Below are positions 52,406 through 60,174 of a DNA stretch of 64,000 nucleotides, piece after piece. Each line of letters opens with the position of its first letter. The stretch's first letter is position 1. The stretch spans positions 558,001 through 622,000 of the forward strand of contig JBALVY010000001.1 in NCBI GenBank assembly GCA_036960375.1, written 5' to 3'. Source of the stretch: CAWVSB01 sp036960375 (GTDB taxonomy: Bacteria > Pseudomonadota > Gammaproteobacteria > Pseudomonadales > CAWVSB01). The translations under genes and the position numbers were made by a program. The notes under the pieces are model-generated. The model did not search any database, had not been told where the DNA came from, and saw only the letters and a program-made list of their open reading frames with translations.

Positions 52406-52492
52406 TGGTGCCCAGGGGGAGACTCGAACTCCCACGACCATAAGGTCACTAGCACCTGAAGCTAGCGCGTCTACCAATTCCGCCACCTGGGC
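52406..52492 (-). tRNA. leu tRNA(CAG): tRNA-Leu (anticodon CAG)
   Basis: 87 nt including an encoded CCA. Acceptor arms GCCCAGG and CCTGGGC pair, the anticodon loop reads TTCAGGT (CAG), a long class II variable arm (GACCTTATGGTC) is present, and the T-arm is GGGAG-TTCGAGT-CTCCC. It decodes CUG. The 3' end faces the accessory region, and its last 17 bases recur in repeats A and B. The gene is complete, as when an integrating element restores the tRNA end. Confidence 0.96.
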
Positions 52493-52510
52493 TCTCGGCT
52501 ATGCCGAAGA

Positions 52511-52552
52511 GGAAGCGCACTGTAATGGCAGATAGCTTATATGTCAATACTG
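52511..52552 (-). promoter_or_regulatory. Sigma70 promoter of tRNA-Leu
   Basis: On the minus strand TTGACA (52547-52542), a 17-base spacer and TACAGT (52524-52519) lie about 27 bp upstream of the tRNA 5' end. The whole 42-bp block has a diverged copy at 53492-53533. The 357-bp stretch 52493-52849 contains no gene besides this promoter and the antitoxin operator. Confidence 0.8.
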
Positions 52553-52809
52553 GCTCGCCCGGATGAGTTATTGGCAAAATTGTCTGGTGGCAATAACTTC
52601 ACTTCGTGGCATCCCGTCTAAAGTTATTCTTCTTTGGGAAAAAAGTGAGAATAAGATCGTTACAAATCAGGAGGTTCTAAGATTGATACTGAGAGGAAAT
52701 ATTAATTAGTATGAACACATCGTTCATCGTGGAAATAGAGCAACGGAATAAGGGCTGCCCTCGCCCTGAGGAGTGCAGAAAATGGAAGATGAGGCGATAT
52801 AGTGTTACC

Positions 52810-52832
52810 GTTGTTAAGCATTGTTTAACAAC
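52810..52832 (+). promoter_or_regulatory. Palindromic operator candidate of the RHH/ParE operon
   Basis: GTTGTTAA (52810-52817) and TTAACAAC (52825-52832) form a perfect 8-bp inverted repeat with a 7-base centre, 18 bp before the antitoxin ATG. Ribbon-helix-helix antitoxins repress their own operons from such sites. AGGTGA just before the ATG is the ribosome-binding site. Confidence 0.65.
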
Positions 52833-52849
52833 AGTAAACAGGTGACCTT

Positions 52850-53113
52850 ATGTTAGGCGTCCGATTAGACGAACAACTTGAAAAGCGCTTAAATGCTTTA
52901 GCTGCTAAGACACATCGCTCCAAGAGCTTCTTAGCCAAAGAGGCGTTAATCCGCTATATCGAAGAAGAAGAGCGTAAGCAGCGTGAAAACGAGCAGACAA
53001 TGGCGCGTTGGGAGGAGTATCAGGAGACTGGCGAAACAGTGAACAATGAAGATATGATGGATTGGCTGGAGTCTTGGGGTACCGATGTGGAGAAACCATG
53101 CCCAGCGAAATAG
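52850..53113 (+). CDS. Ribbon-helix-helix antitoxin
   Basis: 87 residues. The N-terminal RHH motif is classic: LGVRLDEQLEKRLNALAAKTHRSKSFLAKEALIRYIEEEE (in two parts, residues 2-41). The acidic C-terminal region (TVNNEDMMDWLESWG) would bind and neutralise the toxin. The toxin gene overlaps its 3' end by 16 bp. Likely autorepressed through 52810-52832. Confidence 0.9.
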   Translation: MLGVRLDEQLEKRLNALAAKTHRSKSFLAKEALIRYIEEEERKQRENEQTMARWEEYQETGETVNNEDMMDWLESWGTDVEKPCPAK

Positions 53114-53391
53114 TCTGGTTACCTGATGCATCTAGAGATGTTGCCCGTCTTAGAAACTTTATTAAATCAAAAAAAACCCGTGCGGCACAGCGTGCCGCCA
53201 AACGTATGGTTGAAGGTGTAAATATCCTGCGAGAGAACCCTCAAGCGGGCGTGCCAGGGGAAGATTTTAGCGATTACAGAGATCTTATGCTGACATTTGG
53301 AGCAGGAGAATACATCATCAGGTACAGGCAAGAAGCGGTGAATCGAGTTGTGATCGTTCGTGTTCGCCATAGCAAAGAAGAAGGAATTTGA
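53098..53391 (+). CDS. ParE/RelE-family toxin
   Basis: 97 residues from the ATG at 53098, preceded by GGAG and overlapping the antitoxin gene. Features of the family: IVWLPDASRDVARLRNFI at the start, AAKRMVEGVNILRENPQAGVPGEDFSDYRDL, and YIIRYRQEAVNRVVIVRVRHSKEE. ParE relatives poison gyrase; RelE relatives cleave mRNA; which applies here cannot be told. It appears intact, unlike the unrelated-looking parE remnant at 16094. Confidence 0.9.
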   Translation: MPSEIVWLPDASRDVARLRNFIKSKKTRAAQRAAKRMVEGVNILRENPQAGVPGEDFSDYRDLMLTFGAGEYIIRYRQEAVNRVVIVRVRHSKEEGI

Positions 53392-53430
53392 TTTCTATAG
53401 AAATCAAACAGGACTGGGAACAGGTGGAGA

Positions 53431-53480
53431 GAGGCTTCTGAGTCACCCTGCTAGTTCAGCCGCCGTCAATGATACCCTGA
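53431..53480 (-). pseudogene. Fragment of a doc toxin gene (3' end)
   Basis: These 50 bases match the 3' end of doc at 13050-13098 with six or seven differences and one indel. On the minus strand they still read roughly QGIIDGG.LAGWLRSLS. Nothing else of phd or doc is present. A past rearrangement or loss of a second phd-doc module next to tRNA-Leu is likely. Confidence 0.75.
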
Positions 53481-53491
53481 GTTAATACACC

Positions 53492-53533
53492 GGAAGCGCA
53501 ATTTAATGGCAGGTAGTCTACATGCCAATACTG
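53492..53533 (-). repeat. Diverged duplicate of the tRNA-Leu promoter block
   Basis: The 42 bases align without gaps to 52511-52552 with about 34-36 identities. On the minus strand the copy keeps TTGGCA, a 17-base spacer and TAAATT, a weakened promoter, but no tRNA follows. The RHH/ParE module and doc fragment lie between the two copies. The gap 53392-53681 holds only this copy and the doc fragment. Confidence 0.7.
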
Positions 53534-53681
53534 CCGTGAGTGCGATAGCCAATACCGAGCGGGCCAAACACGCCTTCGGTGACGATCAGCAGCGCTTTTC
53601 AAGCCTCGACCAAATTACCCCTGGCAACAGTCGATATTGGAGTAGACTCTGCTCTTGGAATATTAACGATAGGAAGTTGCT

Positions 53682-54533
53682 ATGTCTCTAGTCGTACACG
53701 CCAGCGGGCAAGCCTGCGGCGCAACCTTGACCGGGGTGAACCTGGCGGCGCCACTCAGTGATGTCGAGATTGCCGCCATTCGCTCAGCCTGGCTGCAGCA
53801 CCATGTGGTGTCGTTTCCAGGGCAAGTCATGAGCGACGATGACCTTGAACGATTTACCCGTTATTTCGGTGATTTTGGCGACGACCCTTTTATCGCTCCA
53901 ATTGCTGGCCGTGAGCATGTTATTGCGGTGCAGCGTTCGGCCCATGAGACTGCGCCAATATTTGCCGAGGCCTGGCATACCGACTGGAGTTTCCAGTCCA
54001 CACCGCCAGCGGGCACCTGCCTGTACGGCATCACCATTCCACCGCAGGGTGGCGAAACCTGGTTTACCAACCAACACAAGGCGCTTACCGAAATGCCAGC
54101 GGCATTGAGGGCAAGGCTTGCGGACAAACTCGCTATTCACTCTGCCAAGGGCGCCTATGCACCCGACGGCCTTTACGGTGTAGCAGACAAGGGTAGCGAT
54201 CGCAGTATGATCATATTGCCGTCGGTCGAGGCCAATGCCACACAATTGCACCCGCTGATCCGCAATCATCCGGAAACCGGCCAGCCTGCTATATATGGCT
54301 GCTTTGGATACATTATCGGTGTGGTGGATACGGCTGACGACGAAGCGCTGGCCTTATTGGTAGATCTCTATGAGTGGCAGACCAGAGCCGAGTTTCAGTA
54401 TCACCACCAATGGCAGGCGAATATGTTGATCATGTGGGATAACCGTTCGGTATTGCACCGGGCTACCGGTGGCTATGAGGGGTTTGACCGGCTGTTGCAC
54501 CGGACTACCATCGGCGGGAATTTGGCCACGTAA
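53682..54533 (+). CDS. TauD/TfdA-family Fe(II)/2-oxoglutarate dioxygenase
   Basis: 283 residues. The iron-binding HTD is in AWHTDWSFQ (near residue 104), the distal His in RSVLHRATGGY (near 256), and the 2-oxoglutarate Arg is probably in RLLHRTT. An N-terminal GATLTGVNLAAPLSDVE stretch is typical of TauD/TfdA/AtsK enzymes that oxidise sulfonates, ethers or carboxylates. AGGAAG precedes the ATG. It is an isolated gene between the rearranged tRNA region and a DUF1501 remnant. Substrate unknown. Confidence 0.88.
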   Translation: MSLVVHASGQACGATLTGVNLAAPLSDVEIAAIRSAWLQHHVVSFPGQVMSDDDLERFTRYFGDFGDDPFIAPIAGREHVIAVQRSAHETAPIFAEAWHTDWSFQSTPPAGTCLYGITIPPQGGETWFTNQHKALTEMPAALRARLADKLAIHSAKGAYAPDGLYGVADKGSDRSMIILPSVEANATQLHPLIRNHPETGQPAIYGCFGYIIGVVDTADDEALALLVDLYEWQTRAEFQYHHQWQANMLIMWDNRSVLHRATGGYEGFDRLLHRTTIGGNLAT

Positions 54534-54548
54534 ACGGAATTCGTTTGG

Positions 54549-54899
54549 AGTAAATGGGTAATACCCTCTTCACTGGACACCCAGTGGGATAATACCGTGG
54601 TCATTGTCGCCAGTGAGTTTGGTCGCACCGTGGCAGAAAATGGTACCCGAGGCACCGATCACGGTACCGGCGGCGTGATGTTTCTTGCCGGTGGTGCAGT
54701 TCAGGGCGGTAAGGTGCTGGGCGAGTGGCTAGGGCTAGCGAAAGCCGATCTTTTTGATAACCGTGATTTACGCCCCACCTCCGATACACGAGAATGGATG
54801 GCAGCCACCCTGCATCAGCACTGGCAGCTAAATGAATCGCAGCTCAATGATGTATTTCCGGGTATCACTCCAAAAGAGACTCGGCTTATAAAGACTTAG
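54549..54899 (+). pseudogene. C-terminal remnant of a DUF1501 (sulfatase-like) protein
   Basis: The frame reads ...SSLDTQWDNTVVIVASEFGRTVAENGTRGTDHGTGGVMFLAGG in pieces up to a stop at 54899, about 115 residues. This is the conserved end of DUF1501 proteins, which are normally about 400 residues or more. The N-terminal two thirds are missing, and the frame runs back into the end of the TauD-type gene without a good start. Truncated by deletion or rearrangement. Confidence 0.78.
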
Positions 54900-54952
54900 C
54901 GTTGCTAGGGCAGCAGGCCAGTATCCTGAACCCGAGTATCTTCGGGCCCAGG

Positions 54953-55723
54953 CTAGTGGCCCAGCAATGTAGAAATAGCCTTGGCGGTATCTTGCAAGTG
55001 GCCTTTGGCTGTATCCAGATTCATGTGATGTGAGCCATCCAGGTGCTCAAGAAAAGGCACTACCAGCGACGCAACGATAGTAGATTTGCTGTCAAAAACG
55101 GGGAACCCTATATCGGTTACGCCGTGAACTTGCTGGCTTTTTAATATCTCGTAGCCTCTGGACTCTACATCGTTGGTAATCTTTTTAAGTGCGGCAGCGC
55201 TAAGGGCTTGTTTCAAATGCTTTGGTTGTTGAGATAGCATTTTTTTGCGTTCAGCAGGAGAGTTGTAAGTTAAAAACAAATGACCTGAACAGGTATTGGT
55301 AAGCGGGACTTCCAGACCGAGTTTAACACCGAAGCGAAATTGGGAAGTGGTGTCTTGTTGGGCAATCACCAGTGCCTTGCCGCCTTCGCGTATCGCTAGG
55401 TGACACGACTGGCCAATGGTATTTACCAGCTCTTCCATTAGTGGGCCCGCAATGGCGGTCAGTTTTTTTACGGCACTGTGCTGGTGGGCGACTTCAAAGA
55501 GCTTGAGAGACATAGCATATTTTTCGGACGCAGAGTCAAATTTGATGTAACCCCTTTCATCCAGAACAACCAGCATACGGAATATCTCGCTTTTTGACCG
55601 GCCCAGTTTGTCAGCGATCTCCCTGAGACTAAGCGCGGCGGGTTCGGCGGCCATCATCTCAAGAATATCCAGCCCCTTGGTGAGAGCGGGTGCGGCGTAA
55701 GTCTGCTTTCTACTGCTGTCCAT
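54953..55723 (-). CDS. IclR-family regulator of the L-fucose operon
   Basis: 256 residues. The N-terminal winged helix (KGLDILEMMAAEPAALSLREIADKLGRSKSEIFRMLVVLDERGY, residues 16-59) is followed by an IclR effector domain (HLAIREGGKALVIAQQD, VHGVTDIGFPVFDSKSTIVASLVVPF). It is divergent from the fucose catabolic operon, the usual position of a pathway repressor. It probably senses L-fuconate or a later intermediate and binds within 55724-55956. Confidence 0.9.
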   Translation of the reverse strand: MDSSRKQTYAAPALTKGLDILEMMAAEPAALSLREIADKLGRSKSEIFRMLVVLDERGYIKFDSASEKYAMSLKLFEVAHQHSAVKKLTAIAGPLMEELVNTIGQSCHLAIREGGKALVIAQQDTTSQFRFGVKLGLEVPLTNTCSGHLFLTYNSPAERKKMLSQQPKHLKQALSAAALKKITNDVESRGYEILKSQQVHGVTDIGFPVFDSKSTIVASLVVPFLEHLDGSHHMNLDTAKGHLQDTAKAISTLLGH

Positions 55724-55845
55724 TTTTTCCCCTGGATGATTCTAAGTACTTTAATAAAAACAATGCGTTACTTATTTTTATTGGCGAAATAAGGGTCCCG
55801 GCGAGGGTGATTTCACTGTCCTTCTTGGTGCCGTATCTTACATTA

Positions 55846-55909
55846 TTTAAAATATGGCTTCATATTTAAAGCAGAAATGCCTTGACTCCTTCCTTGTAAG
55901 TTTTATATT
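55846..55909 (+). promoter_or_regulatory. Fucose operon promoter with palindromic operator candidate
   Basis: An inverted repeat, TTTAAAATATG (55846-55856) and CATATTTAAA (55861-55870), lies directly upstream of a promoter-like pair: TTGACT (55882-55887), 16-base spacer, TATATT (55904-55909). The distance to the fuconate dehydratase start is about 48 bp. The palindrome is a reasonable IclR-type binding site. Prediction from sequence only. Confidence 0.6.
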
Positions 55910-55956
55910 TACAGCTTCATTTTATATATAATACCTAAGAAGGAATGCGCACTGTT

Positions 55957-57285
55957 ATGGCGGCCTCGAACAAGATTATTTCTCTGAAAACGGTTGATGT
56001 CAGATTTCCCACCTCAGAAAGCCTCGATGGGTCGGATGCCATTAACAAGGACCCGGATTATTCGGCTGCCTACGTCATTTTGGAGACAGAGCAAGGAAAC
56101 ACCGGTTACGGCCTCGTATTTACCATTGGTCGCGGTAATGATATTTGCTGTCGGGCCATTGAAAGCATGCAGCATCTGGTGCTTGGTCATGATCTTGAGG
56201 AGATCAAGGCCGATATGTTCTCCTTCTACGATCAATTGCGTTCAGACAGCCAGTTGCGCTGGTTGGGGCCAGAAAAAGGCGTCGTGCATATGGCGGCGGG
56301 TGCCATCGTTAACGCCGTGTGGGATATGTGGGCCCGCGATGCGGGCAAGCCAATCTGGCGGCTGCTTAGCGATATGTCACCAGAGCAATTTGTCGATTGC
56401 CTGGACTTCCGTTATATCACCGATGTGTTGACCAAAGAAGAAGCGCTTGCAATGGTCAAGGGTAAAGAGTCGACCAAGTCGGAGCGCATCAGCTATTTAG
56501 AAAACAATGGTTACCCGTCCTATACGACTTCTGCAGGTTGGTTAGGTTACAGCGACGAGAAACTGGCGCGCCTGTGCCAAGAAGCTTTGGACCAGGGCTT
56601 CAAACATTTGAAGCTGAAAGTTGGTGTCAGTGTAGAAGATGATAAGCGTCGTTGTTCTATCGCCCGTGAAGTGATTGGCGATGATGTGAAATTAATGATA
56701 GATGCCAATCAAATTTGGGAAGTAGACCAGGCAATTGAGTGGGTAAATGAGCTAGCGCCATTAAAGCCGTGGTTTATCGAAGAACCCACCAGTCCGGATG
56801 ATATTTTTGGGCACAAAAAGATTAAGGACAATATTGGCGATATTAAAGTTGCCACCGGCGAGCACTGTCAAAACCGCATAATATTCAAACAGTTCATCGC
56901 TAACGATGCCCTTGATGTGGTGCAAATTGACAGCTGCCGGCTTGCCAGTATTAACGAAATTCTTGTGGTGTATTTAATGGCCGCCAAATATGGCAAGCCT
57001 GTTTGTCCCCATGCAGGCGGTGTGGGGCTGTGTGAGTACGTACAGCATCTTTCGATGATTGACTATGTGCGTATATCAGCTGACCTTGCTGACCGCGTGG
57101 TCGAGTTTGTTGACCACCTGCACGAGCATTTTGAAGACCCTTGTATCATAGAAGGCGGAGCCTACAAAGCGCCGTCCATGCCGGGTTACAGTATTAAGAT
57201 GTTTGATGAAACGCTTGAGCAGTATCGCTATCCTGACGGCAGTGAATGGGTAAAGCGATTGAGTAAGCTGGGAGAGGCGAGTTAA
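55957..57285 (+). CDS. fucD: L-fuconate dehydratase
   Basis: 442 residues of the enolase superfamily. It removes water from L-fuconate to give 2-keto-3-deoxy-L-fuconate using Mg2+. Seen: the opening VRFPTSESLDGSDAINKDPDYSAAYV is diagnostic of this subgroup. The catalytic Lys pair is in LKLKVG (near 220), metal ligands in MIDANQ, IEEPT and TGEHCQNR, and the catalytic His in CPHAGGVGLCE. The start is taken as ATG 55957; an ATG at 55945 touches the AAGGA box and is less likely. First gene of the fucose operon. Confidence 0.93.
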   Translation: MAASNKIISLKTVDVRFPTSESLDGSDAINKDPDYSAAYVILETEQGNTGYGLVFTIGRGNDICCRAIESMQHLVLGHDLEEIKADMFSFYDQLRSDSQLRWLGPEKGVVHMAAGAIVNAVWDMWARDAGKPIWRLLSDMSPEQFVDCLDFRYITDVLTKEEALAMVKGKESTKSERISYLENNGYPSYTTSAGWLGYSDEKLARLCQEALDQGFKHLKLKVGVSVEDDKRRCSIAREVIGDDVKLMIDANQIWEVDQAIEWVNELAPLKPWFIEEPTSPDDIFGHKKIKDNIGDIKVATGEHCQNRIIFKQFIANDALDVVQIDSCRLASINEILVVYLMAAKYGKPVCPHAGGVGLCEYVQHLSMIDYVRISADLADRVVEFVDHLHEHFEDPCIIEGGAYKAPSMPGYSIKMFDETLEQYRYPDGSEWVKRLSKLGEAS

Positions 57286-57288
57286 ATA

Positions 57289-58398
57289 ATGGTAAAGCCA
57301 GATTATTACAATACGAACTACCCCCATGTTCCAGATCTTAAGAGGCGCGCAAAGGCGCGCATGCCAAAATTTGCCTTCGAAAAACGTCAAATCGGCAATA
57401 CCGAGCTTAGCGTGCCGGTATTGGGCTTCGGCGCTGCCTCAATGGGCAATCTGTATCACGCGGTGGCGGACGAAGAGGCGCAAAAAGCCTTGTCAGCGGC
57501 GCTAAATGCTGGAATGGGATTGTTTGATACAGCGCCTCACTATGGCCTGGGTTTAAGTGAGCGTCGCGTGGGTGACGCACTACGCTCAGTTGCAAGATCC
57601 GAATACGTGTTGTCTACCAAGGTGGGTCGATTATTAACCCCGGACCCGCAAGCCAAGCTTGACGAGTTGCGCTATGGTTTTTTAAGCCCAATGCCCTTTG
57701 ATGAACACTACGACTATACCTACGACGGTATTATGCGGTCTTACGAAGACAGCGTGCAGCGTCTTGGCTTGTCTGAGATTGATATACTTCTGGTTCATGA
57801 TATCGGTGTCGATACCCACGGTGATCAAAATGAACTCTACTATAAGCAGCTTGTATCTAGCGGCTATAGAGCGCTGGATCAATTACGATCGGCTGGCCAA
57901 ATAAAGGCCATAGGTCTGGGTGTCAATGAGACGGAAATTTGCGAGCGGGTGATGGAGTTTGGCCAGTTCGATTGCTTCTTATTAGCGGGTCGCTATTCAT
58001 TGCTCGAACAAGATGCTCTGCATACCTTTTTGCCAAAATGCCTGGACCACGGTGCCTCGATAATTTTGGGCGGACCCTATAATTCCGGTATTTTGGCGAC
58101 GGGTGTAAAAGGCCCATGTGTTCCCACTTATAACTATGTGCCAGCACCGCAGACAATTATTGATCGTGTCGCGCGTATCGAAGATATCTGCTCGGCCCAT
58201 GGCGTGACCTTGGCGGCTGCCGCACTTCAATTCCCATTAGGACACTCGGCGGTAGCCTCCGTCATCCCCGGTTTGGGTAGTGCGGGTCGGGTCGAAAAAA
58301 CCATCGAGCTGTTCAATGAAGTGATTCCACACAGTTTTTGGCAGGACTTGCAGGGCAAAGGTTTGCTTAGCGAAGCGGCTCCAATTCCCGGCGCATAA
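57289..58398 (+). CDS. Aldo/keto reductase, probable L-fucose dehydrogenase
   Basis: 369 residues with the aldo/keto reductase barrel. The catalytic tetrad is visible: Asp and Tyr in FDTAPHYGLGLSE, Lys in LSTKVGR, His in LLVHDIG. The sequence resembles D-threo-aldose 1-dehydrogenase/pyridoxal dehydrogenase relatives. It should oxidise L-fucose to L-fucono-lactone with NAD(P)+, the first step here. The first 24 residues before MPKFAFEK are an extension; an internal ATG at 57361 is possible but lacks a ribosome-binding site. Three bases after fucD. Confidence 0.87.
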   Translation: MVKPDYYNTNYPHVPDLKRRAKARMPKFAFEKRQIGNTELSVPVLGFGAASMGNLYHAVADEEAQKALSAALNAGMGLFDTAPHYGLGLSERRVGDALRSVARSEYVLSTKVGRLLTPDPQAKLDELRYGFLSPMPFDEHYDYTYDGIMRSYEDSVQRLGLSEIDILLVHDIGVDTHGDQNELYYKQLVSSGYRALDQLRSAGQIKAIGLGVNETEICERVMEFGQFDCFLLAGRYSLLEQDALHTFLPKCLDHGASIILGGPYNSGILATGVKGPCVPTYNYVPAPQTIIDRVARIEDICSAHGVTLAAAALQFPLGHSAVASVIPGLGSAGRVEKTIELFNEVIPHSFWQDLQGKGLLSEAAPIPGA

Positions 58399-58407
58399 AA
58401 TGCCGGG
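58387..58407 (+). other. Intra-operon hairpin after the aldo/keto reductase gene
   Basis: CCCGGC (58387-58392) and GCCGGG (58402-58407) enclose the stop codon region in a 9-base loop. There is no T-run, so full termination is unlikely. It may stabilise or segment the mRNA. Confidence 0.5.
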
Positions 58408-58444
58408 TGTATTTATCACCGCACAGTAATCAGGAAATAGCTTT

Positions 58445-59218
58445 ATGACTGAACAAGTACAAAAGACCGCGGTAATTACCGGTGGTGGTAGCGGCATCGG
58501 CTATGCCATTAGCCTGCATTTGGCGCGCAAAAACATCAAAGTGATGGTGTTGGATATCGACGGTAGTGCGGCGGCGGCAACGGCGGCAGATATTGAAGCC
58601 GAAGGCGGCGCAGCCGAGGCCTATATTGCCGATGTATCAAGTGGGCAGCAGATGCACGATATCTTCAAAAAAATTAGCAGCAAGCACAACATCGACATTT
58701 TGGTTAATAATGCAGGCATTGCCCACATAGGCAGTATTGATGCCGTGCAAGAAGAGGACTTGGATCGCCTCTATAACATCAATGTTAAAGGGACCTTTAA
58801 CGGCATGGCAGCGGCGGTTCCCGTTATGAAAGCACAGGGACAGGGAGTGATTATCAATATGGCCTCTATTGCAGCAACCGTGGGTTTAAGCGATCGCTTC
58901 GCCTATTCCATGACCAAGGGTGCGGTCGTTGCCATGACATTGTCTGTGGCCAAAGATTATATTAATGACGGCATTCGTTGTAACTGCATTTCTCCCGGGC
59001 GAGTACATACGCCCTTTGTCGATAACTTTTTAGAGAAAAATTATCCTGACAATAAAGAAGAGATGTTTGAGACCTTGTCAAAATCGCAACCCATTGGACG
59101 TATGGGTAAGCCGGAAGAAATTGCCGCGCTAGTGGGCTATTTATGCTCCGACGATGCATCGTTTATTACCGGCAGCAACCTGCCCATCGATGGCGGATTT
59201 GTGACGCTTAATACCTAG
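58445..59218 (+). CDS. Short-chain dehydrogenase, probable 2-keto-3-deoxy-L-fuconate dehydrogenase
   Basis: 257 residues of the classical SDR family. The cofactor motif TGGGSGIG is at residues 12-19, NNAG near 90, the Ser in NMASIAA and the catalytic YxxxK as YSMTK. The Asp at the end of strand 2 (VLDIDG) indicates NAD+ preference. In the non-phosphorylative fucose route this enzyme makes 2,4-diketo-3-deoxy-L-fuconate. Operon position between the fucose dehydrogenase and the FAH-family hydrolase supports that. Confidence 0.9.
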   Translation: MTEQVQKTAVITGGGSGIGYAISLHLARKNIKVMVLDIDGSAAAATAADIEAEGGAAEAYIADVSSGQQMHDIFKKISSKHNIDILVNNAGIAHIGSIDAVQEEDLDRLYNINVKGTFNGMAAAVPVMKAQGQGVIINMASIAATVGLSDRFAYSMTKGAVVAMTLSVAKDYINDGIRCNCISPGRVHTPFVDNFLEKNYPDNKEEMFETLSKSQPIGRMGKPEEIAALVGYLCSDDASFITGSNLPIDGGFVTLNT

Positions 59219-59240
59219 AACTTAAGAAAAGAGAAACCTG

Positions 59241-60089
59241 ATGAAACTATTACGCTATGGCCCAGAAGGGCAAGAAAAGCCCGCTCTACTCGACAAAAAT
59301 GGACAAATTCGTTGTCTGGCGAAATTTCTGCCAGATATTAGCCCGGCGGCGCTGATGCCTGGGGCATTGGACCGTTTGAGAGATATAGAAACCGATAACC
59401 TGCCACTGGTTGGCTCCGACGTGCGCATTGGTGCATGTGTCAATAATATTGGTAAGTTCCTATGCATTGGACTTAACTTCGCAGACCACGCCAAGGAAAC
59501 CGGCGCGGCTATTCCTCCAGAGCCGGTTGTATTCTCAAAGTTTACGAGTGCCGTGTGTGGCCCCAATGATGACATCATTAAACCCAGAGGCAGCACCAAA
59601 CTGGATTGGGAAGTAGAGCTTGCCATGGTTATTGGCAAGAAGGTGTCCTATGCCGACGAAGCCGAAGCGGCAGAAGCCATTGCGGGTTACTTTGTTTGTA
59701 ACGACGTATCTGAGCGAGAGTTTCAGATAGAGCGTTCTGGTCAATGGGATTTGGGCAAGGGCTGCGATACCTTCGGCCCTATTGGACCTTATCTGGTCAC
59801 CGCAGATGACGTAGAAGACGTGAACAATTTGGGTATGTGGTTAGAGGTGAACGGTAAGCGCTATCAGGATGGCAGCACCAAAACCATGATTTTTAAAACC
59901 GCCGAAATTGTCAGTTTTCTCAGTCAGTATATGACGCTACACCCCGGTGATGTGATCACCACGGGCACCCCGCCCGGCGTGGGCCTGGGTCAAATTCCGC
60001 CTGTCTATTTAAACGTAGGCGATGTGATTGAGCTGGGGATTGAAGGTCTGGGTCGTCAGAAACAGCGTGTTGTTTCGGCGCCTACTTAA
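59241..60089 (+). CDS. FAH-family 2,4-diketo-3-deoxy-L-fuconate hydrolase
   Basis: 282 residues of the fumarylacetoacetate hydrolase family. Typical segments: CIGLNFADHAKETG, PVVFSKFTSAVCGPND, WEVELAMVIGKK with metal-binding Glu residues, DVSEREFQIERSGQWDLGKGCDTFGPIGP, and ITTGTPPGVGLGQ. The close resemblance to 2,4-diketo-3-deoxy-L-fuconate hydrolases and its place in the operon predict cleavage to pyruvate and L-lactate, the last pathway step. RBS-like GAAAAGAG precedes the ATG. Confidence 0.91.
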   Translation: MKLLRYGPEGQEKPALLDKNGQIRCLAKFLPDISPAALMPGALDRLRDIETDNLPLVGSDVRIGACVNNIGKFLCIGLNFADHAKETGAAIPPEPVVFSKFTSAVCGPNDDIIKPRGSTKLDWEVELAMVIGKKVSYADEAEAAEAIAGYFVCNDVSEREFQIERSGQWDLGKGCDTFGPIGPYLVTADDVEDVNNLGMWLEVNGKRYQDGSTKTMIFKTAEIVSFLSQYMTLHPGDVITTGTPPGVGLGQIPPVYLNVGDVIELGIEGLGRQKQRVVSAPT

Positions 60090-60099
60090 AGAGTAGGCG
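60079..60099 (+). other. Hairpin at the end of the FAH-family hydrolase gene
   Basis: Perfect 8-bp arms CGCCTACT (60079-60086) and AGTAGGCG (60092-60099) with a 5-base loop span the stop codon. Without a T-run it may reduce rather than end transcription into fucP. Confidence 0.55.
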
Positions 60100-60174
60100 A
60101 ACAGGGGCGGGCATTCAGCAATCAGGTGGATTCCTAAAAAAATAAAACAGCTAAACAGCGGGAATGATAAGGTC

